Positions 8,213-16,988 are shown, counted from the stretch's first letter. The stretch is 64,000 nt of DNA from an uncultured Lachnospiraceae bacterium (GCA_947625775.1 CANQPM010000015.1:1-64000), one strand, 5' to 3'. Notes: generated by a model from the letters alone, not told the origin. Program-made: numbers and translations.

Positions 8213-10249
8213 ATGGACAGCTTTTTATCAGGTTATTCCAACAATCTTTCAATGCAAAACCAGCAGGCAGTCCAGCGCCAGACATCAGGAGCGCAGAATG
8301 CTGCCAGCGCGCCAGACGGCCGTCGCCAGCAGGGTGTGGACGTCATGCAGCTAAAGGAGGGCGACACATTTAAGGGTGAGATTACCTCCATAAACGGCGA
8401 AGACGTACAGATTTTACTTTCAAACGGCCAGTATATGGCGGCAAAGCTTGAGCATGACGTACAGGCGGCGATAGGACAGGTATTGAATTTACAGGTAAAG
8501 TCAAACAAGGACAATAAGATAGTGCTAAAGCCTGTACTGGACAGCAGCGCGCAGCTGCAGAGAGTAGGGACGGCGGCGCTTAAGGCGGCAAACCTCGCCG
8601 TAAATGAAAAGAATCTGCAGCTTGTGGCAAAGCTTATAGAAAATGGAATGTCAATAAACAAAAATACGCTTATGATGTTCAACAAGCTTGCGCTGCAGCA
8701 CCCTGATGAAAATTTGTCAAACATTATCAAGCTGGTTAAGCTGCAGCTGCCCGTGACAGACACAAACCTTTCACAGTATGAAAATTATCAGAATCTGGAG
8801 CACAGGCTTCTTGAGGGAATAAAAGACGCATCGGAGGAGATAATGAAGCTTTACGACGCGCTTGTAAACGGAGAGGGCAGAGCAAACAACGGTGCAGAAG
8901 CCAGTGCCGCGGCGGGTTCACTAGGTCAGGGAATTGAAAATGCGGCAAAATATATGGAGCAGATAATAAGCCTGCTCACGGAAGGCGGGGAGGAGCAGGG
9001 CGCGTTAAATGAGGAGCAGCCTGTCACAGGCACGGCAGTTGGAAATGATACGGCAGAATCCGCCCAGACCGCAGGCAAGGAAGTACCGACCGAAGGACAG
9101 CCTGTGGACGAGATTTCGGCATTTGGGACAGAGGCGCAGCCAAAGGCAAACGGCGACAATGTTTTAAGCGCGGGCGCAGATAAGCCCTCCCAGCTTAATG
9201 ATACGGCGCAGGGCGGTTTAATAAAGGAAAGCGCAGCGCAGGATAATACGGCTGGAAGTAATGTCCAAGCTGCAGCGGCTGACAGCGGTAAAGCATTAAA
9301 TAATGGCGCTGTAAATAACGAAAACCCGAATGTGCAGACATCAGACGGCGCAGCCGCAAGCGGCAGGGCTGACAGTCTGCCGCAGGGCGCGCAGTCATAC
9401 GATTACGGCGCGGAATATAAGCCGCACATGCCGCTGTCTGATACGGAAATGCGACAGCTTGACAGCTTAAACGGCAGAGCGTTATCGAATAAAATAATAG
9501 ATTATATGAAGGAGGGGAGAATAGATTTAAAAGATATAAAAAATCTTTTGTCGGATCCTTCAATTTCAAAGAACTTTACAGCGCAGGCCAAAAATGAAAT
9601 TTTCAATTCAGAACCATTCAGAGCGCTTGTAAAAAACGGACTTCAAAGGCAGTGGACAATCGCGCCGAATGAGCTTGCGGAGGAGGGGAAGCTGCAGGAA
9701 TTTTATGAAAAGCTGGAGCGTCAGAGCGGCAGGCTTTCACAGCTTATGAATGACGCGGCAAACGCTGGCGGAAACGAGGCAGCGGCGCTTCATGGCAGGG
9801 CGGCGGCAAACATCCACGAAAACGTAGAGTTTATGAATCAGATGAACCAGCTCTACAGCTATGTCCAGCTTCCGCTGAAGCTTGCAAACTCGCAGGCGCA
9901 CGGTGATTTATATGTATACACAAATAAAAAGAATCTGGCGCGCAGAGACGGAATGCTTACAGCCTTCCTTCACCTTGATATGGAAAATCTCGGGGGCATT
10001 GATGTCAGCATTATGCTCCAGACGGAGAAAAACGAGGTGCTCACAAAATTCTATCTGGCGGAGGATTCTCTTGAACTTTTGGAGGAGCATATCGAGGAGC
10101 TTACGCGGCGGCTGGTGAAAAAGGGCTACAGCTGTAAGCATATGATACAGCCACGCGATGAGGAAAAGACGGTTATCGAGCATATAGAGGAGCAGGCGGG
10201 CGGCGGCGCCGTTTCGCTCAGCTATCAGACCTTTGATATGAGAACCTAA
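8213..10249 (+). CDS. YlqG/FliK-like protein with hook-length-control carboxyl domain
   Basis: A 678-residue protein. An amino-terminal region (about 1-190) is followed by a long low-complexity linker rich in A, G, N, Q and S (about 215-400), a helical stretch, and a carboxyl domain (about 560-650) with LHLDMENLGGIDVSIML and LEEHIEELTRRLVKKGY, which resembles the FliK/Flg_hook type III substrate-switch domain. No signal peptide is seen. It is paired with a lone FlhB-type carboxyl domain (next gene), just as FliK acts on FlhB in flagellar export. That it modulates flagellar export is inference from this pairing. GGGAGGG precedes the ATG. Confidence 0.7.
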   Translation: MDSFLSGYSNNLSMQNQQAVQRQTSGAQNAASAPDGRRQQGVDVMQLKEGDTFKGEITSINGEDVQILLSNGQYMAAKLEHDVQAAIGQVLNLQVKSNKDNKIVLKPVLDSSAQLQRVGTAALKAANLAVNEKNLQLVAKLIENGMSINKNTLMMFNKLALQHPDENLSNIIKLVKLQLPVTDTNLSQYENYQNLEHRLLEGIKDASEEIMKLYDALVNGEGRANNGAEASAAAGSLGQGIENAAKYMEQIISLLTEGGEEQGALNEEQPVTGTAVGNDTAESAQTAGKEVPTEGQPVDEISAFGTEAQPKANGDNVLSAGADKPSQLNDTAQGGLIKESAAQDNTAGSNVQAAAADSGKALNNGAVNNENPNVQTSDGAAASGRADSLPQGAQSYDYGAEYKPHMPLSDTEMRQLDSLNGRALSNKIIDYMKEGRIDLKDIKNLLSDPSISKNFTAQAKNEIFNSEPFRALVKNGLQRQWTIAPNELAEEGKLQEFYEKLERQSGRLSQLMNDAANAGGNEAAALHGRAAANIHENVEFMNQMNQLYSYVQLPLKLANSQAHGDLYVYTNKKNLARRDGMLTAFLHLDMENLGGIDVSIMLQTEKNEVLTKFYLAEDSLELLEEHIEELTRRLVKKGYSCKHMIQPRDEEKTVIEHIEEQAGGGAVSLSYQTFDMRT

Positions 10250-10263
10250 AAGGAGCAGCGCTA

Positions 10264-10569
10264 ATGGCAGAGGAAAATAAAAAAGTAAAACAGGCGGTAG
10301 CCTTGGAATACAATCCTGAAGACAACGCGCCTAAGGTAATAGCGATAGGGCGTGGCGCGCTTGCAGAGAAAATCATAGAGCAGGCGAAGCAGGCGGACGT
10401 GCCAATACACAAAGACGACAAGCTTGCCGATACGCTCTCAAAGCTGCAGATAGGCGATATGATACCACCTGAGCTGTATGAGGTTGTCGCCGAAATTCTA
10501 ATGTTTGTTGACAGCATGGATAAGATTAAGTCAAAGGTTAAGGCGTATCAGGAAAGGCAGAAACAGTGA
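10264..10569 (+). CDS. Stand-alone FlhB-type cytoplasmic domain protein (YlqH/FlhX-like)
   Basis: A 101-residue protein equivalent to the cytoplasmic carboxyl domain of FlhB, without the membrane part. It carries VALEYNPEDNAPKVIAIGRG near residues 14-33, DVPIHKDDKLADTLSKLQIGD and a terminal helix. In full FlhB the domain self-cleaves at NPTH; here the equivalent reads NPED, so autocleavage is not expected. It overlaps yraN by four bases (GTGA). It probably interacts with the FliK-like protein upstream or substitutes for the FlhB tail in the flagellar export gate. Confidence 0.85.
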   Translation: MAEENKKVKQAVALEYNPEDNAPKVIAIGRGALAEKIIEQAKQADVPIHKDDKLADTLSKLQIGDMIPPELYEVVAEILMFVDSMDKIKSKVKAYQERQKQ

Positions 10570-10922
10570 ATACACGGAAAAAGGGCGCGGAATACGAGCA
10601 GAAGGCGCAGCAGTACCTCAAAAGCCAAGGGGTACGTATTATCGAAAGCAATTACAGGAACCGCCAGGGTGAGATTGACATTATCGGCAGAGACGGGGAA
10701 TATCTTGTATTTTTTGAAGTTAAGTACCGAAGGGACAATGAAAAAGGAAATCCCGAGGAGGCGGTGACATATAGTAAACAGAGAAAAATATGCCAAGTGG
10801 CGGATTACTACAGAATGTTTAACGGCATAGGCGATTTTACCCCAGTGAGGTATGATGTTGTTGCAATTTGTGGCAATGAGCTAAAATGGTACAGGAATGC
10901 TTTTGAGCATATCTACAGATAA
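10566..10922 (+). CDS. yraN: YraN family protein (UPF0102, nuclease-like fold)
   Basis: A 118-residue protein with a PD-(D/E)XK nuclease core: GEIDIIGRDGEYLVFFEVK at about 35-53 supplies the D and E-x-K residues, and KQRKICQVADYY follows. Members are predicted Holliday-junction-resolvase-like nucleases of unproven role. It starts with GTG overlapping the upstream stop, so it is translationally coupled. It is the last gene of the ylxM-to-yraN run; a 170-base gap with leader element B follows. Confidence 0.93.
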   Translation: MNTRKKGAEYEQKAQQYLKSQGVRIIESNYRNRQGEIDIIGRDGEYLVFFEVKYRRDNEKGNPEEAVTYSKQRKICQVADYYRMFNGIGDFTPVRYDVVAICGNELKWYRNAFEHIYR

Positions 10923-10999
10923 AGCCTGAGAGGCGCTGCTAAAGTTTGGATTGAATTATAAGACCTGAAATATAATATATTGTGAATAACTGAAGTATG

Positions 11000-11082
11000 T
11001 AGTGTGAAAAATAAATTTTTCATACGCAGATTTGTACTTAGGGCGTAAATTTGCAGGTGCATCAAAATGGTGGATTAAAATG
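11000..11082 (+). repeat. Dispersed leader element, copy B
   Basis: Shares with copy A (6667-6752) the GTGTGAAAA/TTTTTCATAC palindrome, the TTGCAGGTGCATCAAAATGG segment and the GGTGGATTAAAATG end. Here the element's own ATG (11080) opens only a nine-codon frame; the downstream gene instead starts at 11093 with its own GGAGAG site, so the element is not needed as a start. Confidence 0.7.
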
Positions 11083-11092
11083 GAGAGATGTG

Positions 11093-12028
11093 ATGGAAAA
11101 TCAGGTTAAGCGGTACGGCGACGGAATTAATGAAGCCTGTAAAATAAAATATTGCGGCGCAGACGGTTCGGCAAATGGCGGCATTGAGTATTTCACATTT
11201 GACAGTTTGGAAAAAACGGGCATTGTCGAGCATATGTTTACGACAAGAAACGGCGGTGTGAGCAGTGGCTGTTTTTCAAGCCTTAATTTCAGCTATACGC
11301 GAGGCGACAAGAAGGAAAACGTTGACGAGAACTTCCGCAGGGCGGCGACAGTATTCGGAAAGACTTCCGACGACATAGTATGCTCAATACAGACGCACAC
11401 GACAAACGTGAGAAAGGTGACAGCTGATGACAAGGGGAAAGGCGTGACAAGGGAGCGCGGCTACAGCGATATAGACGGACTAATCACGAATGAAAGGGGC
11501 ATAATGCTTGCTACATTTTACGCTGACTGCGTGCCTCTTTTTATCGTTGATACGCGCAATAAAGCCATAGGCCTGTCACATTCAGGCTGGCGCGGCACTG
11601 TGGGCAGAATGGGGCAGACGACGCTTGAGGCAATGTCAAAAGAATACGGCACATCACCAAAAGACGTAAAAGCGGCAATAGCCCCCTCAATATGCCAGGA
11701 GTGCTACGAGGTAAGCGAAGACGTAGCCGAGGCGTTTTCGCGCAGCTTCAGCCGTGATGACGTCAAGGCGGCTGAATACATGGCGCGTTATAAGGCAGCG
11801 TTTACAGCCGAGGACATAGAAAACTGTCTTTTATACAAAAAACCAAACGGAAAGTATCAGCTAAACCTCTGGTACGCTAATTTCCGCGTATTCCGCGACG
11901 CAGGCGTGCCAAACGAGAATATCGAAATAACGGACATCTGCACCTGCTGCAACCCCAAGCTCTTATTCAGCCACAGGGCAAGCAATGGGAAAAGGGGGAA
12001 TTTAGGGGCGTTTATGATGCTGAAATGA
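11093..12028 (+). CDS. pgeF: Polyphenol oxidase/laccase-domain purine nucleoside phosphorylase (YfiH)
   Basis: A 311-residue member of the YfiH/PgeF family. Conserved metal and active-site segments are QTHTTNV (about 100), ADCVPLFIVD (about 144) and HSGWRGTVG (about 162), with ICQECYEV and ICTCCNPKL toward the carboxyl end. The family cleaves purine nucleosides by phosphorolysis and was once called laccase-like; one member is implicated in peptidoglycan quality control. The start at 11093 was chosen for GGAGAG six bases upstream. The amino-terminal ~35 residues are variable. Confidence 0.92.
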   Translation: MENQVKRYGDGINEACKIKYCGADGSANGGIEYFTFDSLEKTGIVEHMFTTRNGGVSSGCFSSLNFSYTRGDKKENVDENFRRAATVFGKTSDDIVCSIQTHTTNVRKVTADDKGKGVTRERGYSDIDGLITNERGIMLATFYADCVPLFIVDTRNKAIGLSHSGWRGTVGRMGQTTLEAMSKEYGTSPKDVKAAIAPSICQECYEVSEDVAEAFSRSFSRDDVKAAEYMARYKAAFTAEDIENCLLYKKPNGKYQLNLWYANFRVFRDAGVPNENIEITDICTCCNPKLLFSHRASNGKRGNLGAFMMLK

Positions 12029-12141
12029 TTTAAGCGGCAGGGAAGTGTATTTTTTATCATCAGACCTGAATATGCGCCGCAACAACAGGTTTGGGAGAGA
12101 TTAATTATATTATTTAAAATACGGCGCAGAAAAGAGGAGCA

Positions 12142-12558
12142 ATGGGCTATATAGAGGAAACAGACGAGCTAAAGCTTGATTTTAAAAAAATCGCGTCAAT
12201 GGCAGGGCAGGAGGTTATCCCTGTCGCCGTGCAGAACGCTGACACAAATGAGGTTATTTTGATTGCATATACAAACGAGGAGGCAATGCTTCAATCAATA
12301 AAGCTGCGGCGTGTAGTTTTGTGGAGTACATCACGAAATGAGCTGTGGCACAAGGGAAAGACATCTGGAAATGAGTTTGAGCTTGTGGATATATTTGTAA
12401 ACTGTGAGCAGAATTCGCTTGTGTACAAGGCAAGACCGCTCAAAGGGAACATCTGCCACACGTCATATAAAGGCGTGGCAAACAATTGTTTTTACAGGCG
12501 GCTTGATATGGAAAGCATGAAGCTTGTAAATATGAACGAGGAAAAACAGCGGGCTTAA
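12142..12558 (+). CDS. hisI: Phosphoribosyl-AMP cyclohydrolase
   Basis: A 138-residue HisI protein, third step of histidine synthesis. It carries VIPVAVQNADTNEVILIAY, WSTSRNELWHKGKTSGN (about 60-76), the first zinc cysteine in VNCEQNS (about 87) and the second in GNICHTS (about 104). The partner HisE domain is absent and no other histidine gene is nearby, so it is an orphan here. The ATG is preceded by AAAAGAGG, a context seen before several genes in the window. Confidence 0.93.
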   Translation: MGYIEETDELKLDFKKIASMAGQEVIPVAVQNADTNEVILIAYTNEEAMLQSIKLRRVVLWSTSRNELWHKGKTSGNEFELVDIFVNCEQNSLVYKARPLKGNICHTSYKGVANNCFYRRLDMESMKLVNMNEEKQRA

Positions 12559-12601
12559 TTTGAGGCTGTCCAAAATAAAAGCAAAGGGGAGATAACGTCA
12601 G

Positions 12602-12961
12602 ATGAAAATAGGTGAAGTATGCCTGCATACAAATGACGTAGTGCGGCTTGCGAATTTTTATAAGGCATTGTTCAATATTGACAATGGGAGCAATGACACT
12701 GTGCATCAGTATATAATAAATGAGGATACAAATTTTACAATATATAACGACGGCGAATGCAAAAGCGCTGGCGGTTCAAACATAAGCATAGCATTTACAG
12801 TAGATGACGTGGACACTGAATATGAGCGCCTGAAAACGCTTGACGCCGAGATTATTGCGCCGCCTGCTGTACGACCGTGGGGTGCAAAAAATATGGTTTT
12901 CGCCGATCCTGACGGCAATAGGATAGTATTCAGGAGCTTTCCAAAGCGTGAAAACATATGA
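12602..12961 (+). CDS. VOC/glyoxalase-fold protein
   Basis: A 119-residue single vicinal-oxygen-chelate domain: KIGEVCLHTNDVVRLANFYK at the start, FTVDDVDTEYERLKTL in the middle and VFADPDGNRIVFRSF at the end. VOC proteins include dioxygenases, isomerases and resistance proteins; two such domains usually form a site, so this one probably dimerises. The substrate cannot be read from sequence. AGGGGAGA lies about ten bases before the ATG. It is 44 bases after hisI and may share its transcript. Confidence 0.82.
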   Translation: MKIGEVCLHTNDVVRLANFYKALFNIDNGSNDTVHQYIINEDTNFTIYNDGECKSAGGSNISIAFTVDDVDTEYERLKTLDAEIIAPPAVRPWGAKNMVFADPDGNRIVFRSFPKRENI

Positions 12962-13049
12962 TTTGTAGGATAAAGCGCTTAGGCAGCATTTGCCATTTAC
13001 TGGGGAAATTGCCGCAGTGTCTGAAATATTGCAAAAAGAAAGGCGATTT

Positions 13050-13598
13050 ATGCTGTATTACATTTTAAAATTTATAATATCTGTGATAGTTATCCTGCCG
13101 TTTTACTTGATAATCCGTAAGCCTTGGAAACGGCAGCATAAAAGAGAGGCGGCGCTTGCGGTATTTGTCCTGTTTATGTGCGGTCTGCTCATATTGACGC
13201 TGGAGGGTGACTATCAGAGACCGTCAGTGATGATTGCGCGCGCATGGAATAGAATACGCACAAAAGGAAACATAAATCTTCGCCCATTTTCAACAATAAT
13301 TCCATATTTCAAATATTTTGAATTTGACAACTTTATGACAAACATAGTAGGCAATATAGTTATGTTTATGCCTTGGGGGTTTGGGCTTTCATTGTTTTGG
13401 AAAAAAAACCGTTCGGTGCATAAAATTATTGTTTATTCGCTGATGCTTACATTGTTTATAGAAACAGCGCAGCTTTTTATTGGCAGAAAGACGGACATTG
13501 ATGATATAATGCTGAATTTTCTAGGTAGCTGTCTGGGCGCGCTTTTGTTTTATGTTGTCAAAAAAAGGACAAGGCGTCTCGATATATACGAGGCATAA
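13050..13598 (+). CDS. VanZ-like membrane protein
   Basis: A 182-residue protein with four or five hydrophobic segments. It carries LRPFSTIIPY, NIVGNIVMFMPWGFGLSLF and ETAQLFIGRKTDIDDIMLNFLG, the usual VanZ signature. VanZ of Tn1546 gives low-level teicoplanin resistance, but the family is broad and mostly uncharacterised. The start at 13050 was chosen because a GAAAGG site precedes it and the first membrane helix follows at once; an in-frame ATG at 12990 would add 20 residues with no membrane character. Confidence 0.85.
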   Translation: MLYYILKFIISVIVILPFYLIIRKPWKRQHKREAALAVFVLFMCGLLILTLEGDYQRPSVMIARAWNRIRTKGNINLRPFSTIIPYFKYFEFDNFMTNIVGNIVMFMPWGFGLSLFWKKNRSVHKIIVYSLMLTLFIETAQLFIGRKTDIDDIMLNFLGSCLGALLFYVVKKRTRRLDIYEA

Positions 13599-13668
13599 TG
13601 CACAAACAAACGCTGTCAGTATGCACAAAAAAGTGGCATAATATATTTTTGGGGAGGGCGCACGGTTC

Positions 13669-14289
13669 ATGAAAATATTATACGGTACGGGCAATCCGTC
13701 AAAATTTACACATATGCATGATTACCTGAAAACCATTGGAATAGACATAGTGGGGTTAAGGGATATGGATGGGGAAATACCGTCTGCCCCTGAAGACGGC
13801 AAAACAGTATTGGAAAACGCCCGCCAGAAAGCGCACATATACTATGAGCATTACAAAATGCCAGTATTTTCGTGCGATTCAGGACTTTTGCTTGAGGGGT
13901 TTCCTGATGAGCTGCAGCCTGGCATACATGTGAGGACAGTAAACGGCAGATACTTAACAGATGACGAGATGATTGAATATTATGGCGGTCTGGCAAGGCG
14001 TTTTGGGGACATAACAGCCCGATATATGAATGGCATATGCTTTATCGCGGATAAAGACCATATTTATGAAAGCGCGGATGAAAGGCTGTGGGGAGAGCGT
14101 TTTATCATAACGAGTACGCCGCATCGCATCAGGAAAGCGGGCTTTCCGCTTGACAGTCTTTCCCTCGAGCCCAAAAGCGGCAAATATTACTATGACATAA
14201 GCGATGAGGCTGCCAATTCGCTTGTAGAGTATGAATATTTTGGGAAGCTGCTTTTGGAATGGATTTGGGAGTTGGACAGCCATATTTGA
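13669..14289 (+). CDS. Divergent HAM1/RdgB-like nucleotide pyrophosphatase
   Basis: A 206-residue protein. It opens with ILYGTGNPSKF, equivalent to the TGNxxK substrate loop of RdgB, and has PVFSCDSGLLLEGF in place of the usual DDSGLxVD, plus GERFII and a late AGFPLDSLSLEP equivalent to GFGYDPIF. RdgB-type enzymes hydrolyse ITP, XTP and dITP to keep them out of nucleic acids. The departures from consensus suggest a subfamily whose substrate may differ. GGGGAGG lies upstream of the ATG. The tyrS promoter begins 22 bases after the stop. Confidence 0.75.
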   Translation: MKILYGTGNPSKFTHMHDYLKTIGIDIVGLRDMDGEIPSAPEDGKTVLENARQKAHIYYEHYKMPVFSCDSGLLLEGFPDELQPGIHVRTVNGRYLTDDEMIEYYGGLARRFGDITARYMNGICFIADKDHIYESADERLWGERFIITSTPHRIRKAGFPLDSLSLEPKSGKYYYDISDEAANSLVEYEYFGKLLLEWIWELDSHI

Positions 14290-14310
14290 CAATCATTTTT
14301 CAAAAACTAT

Positions 14311-14339
14311 TTGACAAAATGGGCTTAAATGGATATAAT
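14311..14339 (+). promoter_or_regulatory. SigA-type promoter of the tyrS T-box transcript
   Basis: TTGACA at 14311-14316, 17-base spacer, TATAAT at 14334-14339: both hexamers match the consensus exactly. It lies immediately upstream of the T-box leader. Confidence 0.88.
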
Positions 14340-14359
14340 TGCTTTATAAATGAAAAAAT

Positions 14360-14735
14360 AAAAGGCTGTGAAGGGAATAAGTAGCTTTTGCATAGCAGTT
14401 ATAAAATATGAGGACATTAAGGAGCTGAATGTTTTTAATGGCTGCTCTTGAACCTACAGAAAGTTGCTGGCTGATGAGAGGCGCAGGGGAAAGCAGAAGT
14501 GAATACATCTTGGAGCCGCACACTAAAATTATTTCGTTGTGTTTTTGAATATGATGATGAGATAAGAGTAAGCTGTGACGTATGCCCGAACGTTATATCG
14601 GGAGAGTATCGGATTTGGCGCGGCGTCTAATCCCGTACTTAATGAGGCATATTGCGTGAGCAGTATGCGAAAAAAGGTGGTAACACGCGGTATTAACCTC
14701 GTCCTTTGATTGATTCAAGGGACGGGGATTTTTTA
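14360..14735 (+). promoter_or_regulatory. Tyrosine T-box riboswitch of tyrS
   Basis: A leader of roughly 375 bases ends in the T-box sequence AAGGTGGTAACACGCGG (14674-14690), which pairs with the uncharged tRNA acceptor end. It is followed by a terminator hairpin (14697-14728) with a T run to 14734. A TAC triplet in GAATACATC (14504-14506) is a credible tyrosine specifier codon, in keeping with the gene downstream. Uncharged tRNA-Tyr would stabilise the antiterminator and allow tyrS transcription. The 5' boundary is approximate. Confidence 0.9.
14697..14735 (+). terminator. T-box terminator hairpin
   Basis: CCTCGTCCTTTGA (14697-14709) pairs with TTCAAGGGACGGGG (about 14715-14728), followed by six T. 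It is mutually exclusive with the antiterminator formed around the T-box sequence. Confidence 0.88.
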
Positions 14736-14783
14736 TTTATGGCAATGGGAAATTCGCGGAGTGTGTTTTCTGTTGCTGTCGCG
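14736..14783 (+). repeat. CAATA-armed palindromic element between T-box and tyrS
   Basis: TTTATGGCAATGGGAAATTC, then GCGGAGTGTG, then TTTTCTGTTGCTGTCGCG, matching the elements at 3189, 3230 and 41076 in order and spacing. It lies after the T-box terminator and before the tyrS ribosome binding site, so it is inside the read-through mRNA leader. Confidence 0.5.
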
Positions 14784-14816
14784 GGTGATTTAACGTATGG
14801 AAAGGAGAAAAAAAAC

Positions 14817-16037
14817 ATGGAATTGTATGACGAGCTTGTCGCAAGGGGGCTTATAGCCCAGGTGACAGATGAAAAGGAAATAAGGGAGCTTATTAATGCG
14901 GGGAAGGCGGTATTTTATATCGGTTTTGATCCGACGGCGGACAGTCTGCATGTGGGGCATTTTATGGCGCTGTGCCTGATGAAGCGTCTGCAGATGGGGG
15001 GCAACAAGCCTATAGCGCTGCTTGGAGGCGGCACGGGTATGATAGGCGATCCGTCGGGAAAAACTGATATGAGGAAAATGCTTACGAAAGAGGACATTAA
15101 CCACAATATTGAGTGCTTTAAAAAGCAGATGAGCCGTTTTATTGAGTTCGGCGAGGATAAGGCGATAATGGTAAACAACGGCGACTGGCTTTTGGACTTG
15201 AATTATATTGACCTTCTGCGCGAGGTGGGACCGCATTTCAGCGTGAACAGAATGCTGGCGGCGGAGTGCTACAAGCAGAGAATGGAGAGGGGGCTTAGCT
15301 TTTTAGAGTTCAACTACATGATTATGCAGAGCTATGACTTTATGGAGCTGTTTAAGAGATACGGCTGCAATATGCAGTTTGGCGGCGACGACCAGTGGAG
15401 CAATATGCTTGGCGGCACGGAGCTTATACGCCGCAAGCTTGGAAAAGACGCGTATGCTATGACGATTAATCTGCTGCTTAATTCTGAGGGTAAGAAGATG
15501 GGAAAGACGGAGTCTGGCGCTGTATGGCTTGACGCTGAGAAGACTTCGCCGTATGAGTTTTTCCAGTACTGGAGGAATGTGGCTGACGCTGATGTCATAA
15601 AGTGTCTGAAAATGCTTACTTTCCTGCCGCTTGAGGAGATTCAGGAGATGGAGAGCTGGCAGGGAAGCGAGCTTAACAAGGCGAAGGAGATTTTGGCGTA
15701 TGAGCTGACTAAGCTTGTGCATGGCGCGGAGGAGGCTGATAAGGCTAAGGCTGCTGCCGCTGCGCTTTTTGCGGGGGGCGGGAACAGTGAGAATATGCCT
15801 AGGACTGTGCTTTCGGATGATGATTTTGTGGATGGGAATATTGATATTTTGTCAATTATGGTTAAGGCTGGGATGACGGCTTCAAAGTCTGAGGCAAGGC
15901 GTGCTGTGGAGCAGGGCGGAGTGTCTGTGAATGGGGAGAAGGTTACGGATGTGAAGGCTGTGTTTGGGAGGAGTGCGTTTGAGGGTGAGTTTATTGTTAA
16001 GAAAGGGAAGAAGAGTTTTATGAGGGTGGAAGTTTAG
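14817..16037 (+). CDS. tyrS: Tyrosyl-tRNA synthetase
   Basis: A 406-residue class I synthetase. The HIGH-type motif is HVGH (about 45) in a [15 protein letters not shown] context, the KMSKS-type loop is KKMGKTESG (about 226), and an S4-type RNA-binding domain forms the last 70 residues. It charges tRNA-Tyr. The ATG at 14817 has AAAGGAGA ahead of it and starts the conserved [12 protein letters not shown] opening; an in-frame ATG at 14706 lies inside the terminator and is not used. Regulation is by the T-box leader. Confidence 0.97.
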   Translation: MELYDELVARGLIAQVTDEKEIRELINAGKAVFYIGFDPTADSLHVGHFMALCLMKRLQMGGNKPIALLGGGTGMIGDPSGKTDMRKMLTKEDINHNIECFKKQMSRFIEFGEDKAIMVNNGDWLLDLNYIDLLREVGPHFSVNRMLAAECYKQRMERGLSFLEFNYMIMQSYDFMELFKRYGCNMQFGGDDQWSNMLGGTELIRRKLGKDAYAMTINLLLNSEGKKMGKTESGAVWLDAEKTSPYEFFQYWRNVADADVIKCLKMLTFLPLEEIQEMESWQGSELNKAKEILAYELTKLVHGAEEADKAKAAAAALFAGGGNSENMPRTVLSDDDFVDGNIDILSIMVKAGMTASKSEARRAVEQGGVSVNGEKVTDVKAVFGRSAFEGEFIVKKGKKSFMRVEV

Positions 16038-16053
16038 GGATTGATTGAAGGGT

Positions 16054-16115
16054 GAAATCGCTTGGTGGTGGTAGCCTTGGGGGCGAAAACGTTTGGTAGT
16101 GGTAGTCTTGGGGGC
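16054..16115 (+). repeat. Two tandem 31-bp units
   Basis: Unit 1 (16054-16084) begins GAAATCGCTTGGTGGTGGTA and unit 2 (16085-16115) begins GAAAACGTTTGGTAGTGGTA. Both end CTTGGGGGC. A third GAAACCGCTTGG at 16116 starts the left arm of the long inverted repeat, so the tandem array and the palindrome are joined. Confidence 0.75.
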
Positions 16116-16348
16116 GAAACCGCTTGGCTATATCAGTCCTGCATACGCTGAGACGACAAATGGGGATTTTCTAATACAATGAAATTTAGGTGTTCTAAGG
16201 CGGACGAGGTCGGCGCAAGTCGCCATCCGTGGCTCCGTGCGCCTTGATTTGCCGTCCGTGGCAAATCAACCTCTGGTGTTCTATCATTGTATAAGAAAAT
16301 CTCCATTTGCCGTCTGGGTATGCCTGACTGATATAGTCAAGCGGTTTC
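16116..16348 (+). repeat. Long inverted repeat with nested hairpins, no gene
   Basis: Arms of about 68 bases (16116-16183 and 16279-16348) are roughly 85 percent complementary, both ending GAAACCGCTTG at the outside and ATACAATGA at the inside. The ~95-base centre holds a perfect 10-bp hairpin TTGATTTGCC/GGCAAATCAA (16245-16270) and AAGGCG/CGCCTT pairing around it. No conserved reading frame is seen. It could be a MITE-like element or a structured RNA; neither a transposase nor a clear target duplication is present. Confidence 0.75.
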
Positions 16349-16485
16349 TAATGGCTGGCTGTGGGTGTTTGCCTCATTGGTTTTTGGATGCCATTGACGT
16401 CCCCCTGTGTCCTTCGCGTTGACAGAGTTTTAATTTGTTTTTGTTTATCATATAATTTGGAATCAAAAGAAAGCGCTGCAAACCT

Positions 16486-16815
16486 TTACTTAATGATAGA
16501 ATGGATTTTGTTTACACATTCCGCAAATTTTTCAGCGCTTATATGCCCAATCTTATAAAGCACAAGCTTTTCGTCCAGAGTAAAAATTTTGTTTGGGCGG
16601 ATATTGCTGTTTTGGTTAAGGGTCCCTGATAAAAAATCCGCATTTAGCAGGGGGATGGAATAGGTGTCTTTAACATTTTTGGAAGTAATCTGAAGCATGA
16701 TATAATCGTCGCCATTTAAATCGGCGATAATAAGTGCGGGGCGTTTTTTTGCAGAACTTAAATCAGTAAACGGGAACGGGAGTACAACTACAACACCTTT
16801 TATAAATTTTCCCAT
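16486..16815 (-). CDS. MazF/PemK-family toxin
   Basis: A 109-residue protein of the PemK/MazF fold: GVVVVLPFPFTDLSSAKKRPALII at the amino terminus is the family hallmark (P-F-x-D plus K-R-P-A-L), followed by ITSKNVKDTYSIPL and a helical end. These toxins are sequence-specific mRNA endoribonucleases. It overlaps the upstream 62-residue gene by 16 bases, the usual arrangement of a type II toxin-antitoxin operon with the antitoxin first. Confidence 0.85.
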   Translation of the reverse strand: MGKFIKGVVVVLPFPFTDLSSAKKRPALIIADLNGDDYIMLQITSKNVKDTYSIPLLNADFLSGTLNQNSNIRPNKIFTLDEKLVLYKIGHISAEKFAECVNKIHSIIK

Positions 16816-16988
16816 GCGGCATTTTCCTCCTCATTTAACCAGTCCTTTGCAAGACTTGGTTCGCTCAATAAAGAGTTATTGATTTCCGCATCCTGACGAA
16901 GGATAAATTCTACGAACGCAAGAACAATGTCCAGCTTATTATCGGGGATATTGGAAATCATATATTCAAGTTTCTGCTGTTTTGACAT
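16800..16988 (-). CDS. Antitoxin of the MazF/PemK-type pair
   Basis: A 62-residue acidic protein (MSKQQKLEYMISNIPDNKLD at the start; acidic LNEEENAAWENL at the end). Size, charge, position and 16-base overlap with the toxin gene mark it as the antitoxin. The amino terminus resembles small DUF2281-like antitoxins rather than the MazE fold; this is a weak match. AGAAGGGATG precedes the ATG on the minus strand. Confidence 0.75.
   Translation of the reverse strand: MSKQQKLEYMISNIPDNKLDIVLAFVEFILRQDAEINNSLLSEPSLAKDWLNEEENAAWENL

Noticed and set aside
9195-9569. A 124-codon minus-strand frame inside the FliK-like gene
   Set aside because: It is the reverse shadow of a low-complexity linker; codon use and lack of start signals argue against it.
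16237-16558. Short plus-strand frames over the long inverted repeat
   Set aside because: They coincide with palindrome arms and inner hairpins, have no ribosome binding site and no recognisable protein pattern.
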